Assembly: GCF_016901015.1 (NCBI RefSeq)
Contig: NZ_JAFEUP010000002.1
Location: 248,001 to 312,000 of the forward strand
Direction of reading: 5' to 3'
Origin: Zestomonas insulae
GTDB lineage: Bacteria; Pseudomonadota; Gammaproteobacteria; Pseudomonadales; Pseudomonadaceae
DNA: 64,000 nt
Shown here: piece by piece, positions 63,927 to 64,000 of the stretch
How the letters are laid out: every line of letters begins with the position of its first letter
Numbering within the stretch: position 1 is the first letter of the stretch
The notes under the pieces: generated by a model
What the model was told of the DNA's origin: nothing
Seen by the model: only the letters and a program-made list of their open reading frames with translations
Databases searched by the model: none
Translations under genes and position numbers: made by a program

Positions 63927-64000
63927 CGTCGCGGCGCTGCAAATATATGTCGCCTCGTCGTCTCAAGCTGTCGCGCCCCTGTAAATTGGCTTTCAGGGCC

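Overview
The window looks like a chromosomal piece of a Pseudomonas species close to the P. aeruginosa / P. alcaligenes side of the genus. The evidence is high GC with GC-ending codons, several Pseudomonas-type interspersed palindromic repeats, and gene order that I recall from P. aeruginosa: lon/asrA-pruR-putP-LysR-azoR-SMR-hypothetical-PBP at the left end, and argF-ABC ATPase-grxD-bfrB-bfd-rnt-pyrC-motY at the right end. I see no tRNA or rRNA gene, CRISPR array, prophage or intact insertion sequence.

Layout. (1) 0-11.2 kb: second Lon protease, proline regulator PruR and proline symporter PutP (the expected putA is absent between them), a LysR/azoreductase/SMR unit and a large class A PBP. 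(2) 11.4-19 kb: methyltransferases, two VOC proteins, an aldo-keto reductase, a chemoreceptor, a stand-alone glutamate-synthase-type flavoprotein, an EF-hand protein and a tautomerase. (3) 19-23.8 kb: divergent metR/metE with REP palindromes, then a secreted hydrolase. (4) 24-34 kb: a catabolic island with quinone oxidoreductase, TauD-type dioxygenase, BKACE (beta-keto acid cleavage enzyme), MFS transporter, a tightly overlapped DsbA-like/Rieske/YeiH set, a class II PHA synthase and both subunits of a 3-oxoacid CoA-transferase. (5) 34-39.6 kb: a secreted protein of unknown function, an AraC regulator, and an Aer-like chemoreceptor followed directly by a PAS-GGDEF-EAL protein. (6) 39.8-47.6 kb: a serine hydrolase and a DUF1302 / DUF1329 / beta-propeller / RND-MMPL set that looks like a trans-envelope transport system. 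(7) 47.6-52.3 kb: a rearranged glycerol locus (glpD, glpR, ybaK, glpK, no glpF). (8) 52.3-64 kb: a solute-binding protein, PhzF, a diguanylate cyclase, an orphan ABC ATPase, argF, a molybdopterin enzyme, grxD, bacterioferritin and its ferredoxin, rnt, pyrC and motY.

The most interesting observation is a 60-bp, gap-free sequence module (about 32 of 60 positions identical in all three copies by hand alignment). It lies upstream of the catabolic island (23939), the chemoreceptor/c-di-GMP pair (36034) and the hydrolase/RND transport set (39721). It suggests one regulon joining sensing, transport and breakdown of an unidentified, probably lipophilic or beta-keto-acid-yielding compound. The AraC regulator at 34938-35960, which is divergent from the middle copy, is the natural candidate regulator. 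Functions are inferred from family features seen in the sequence; no database search was run.
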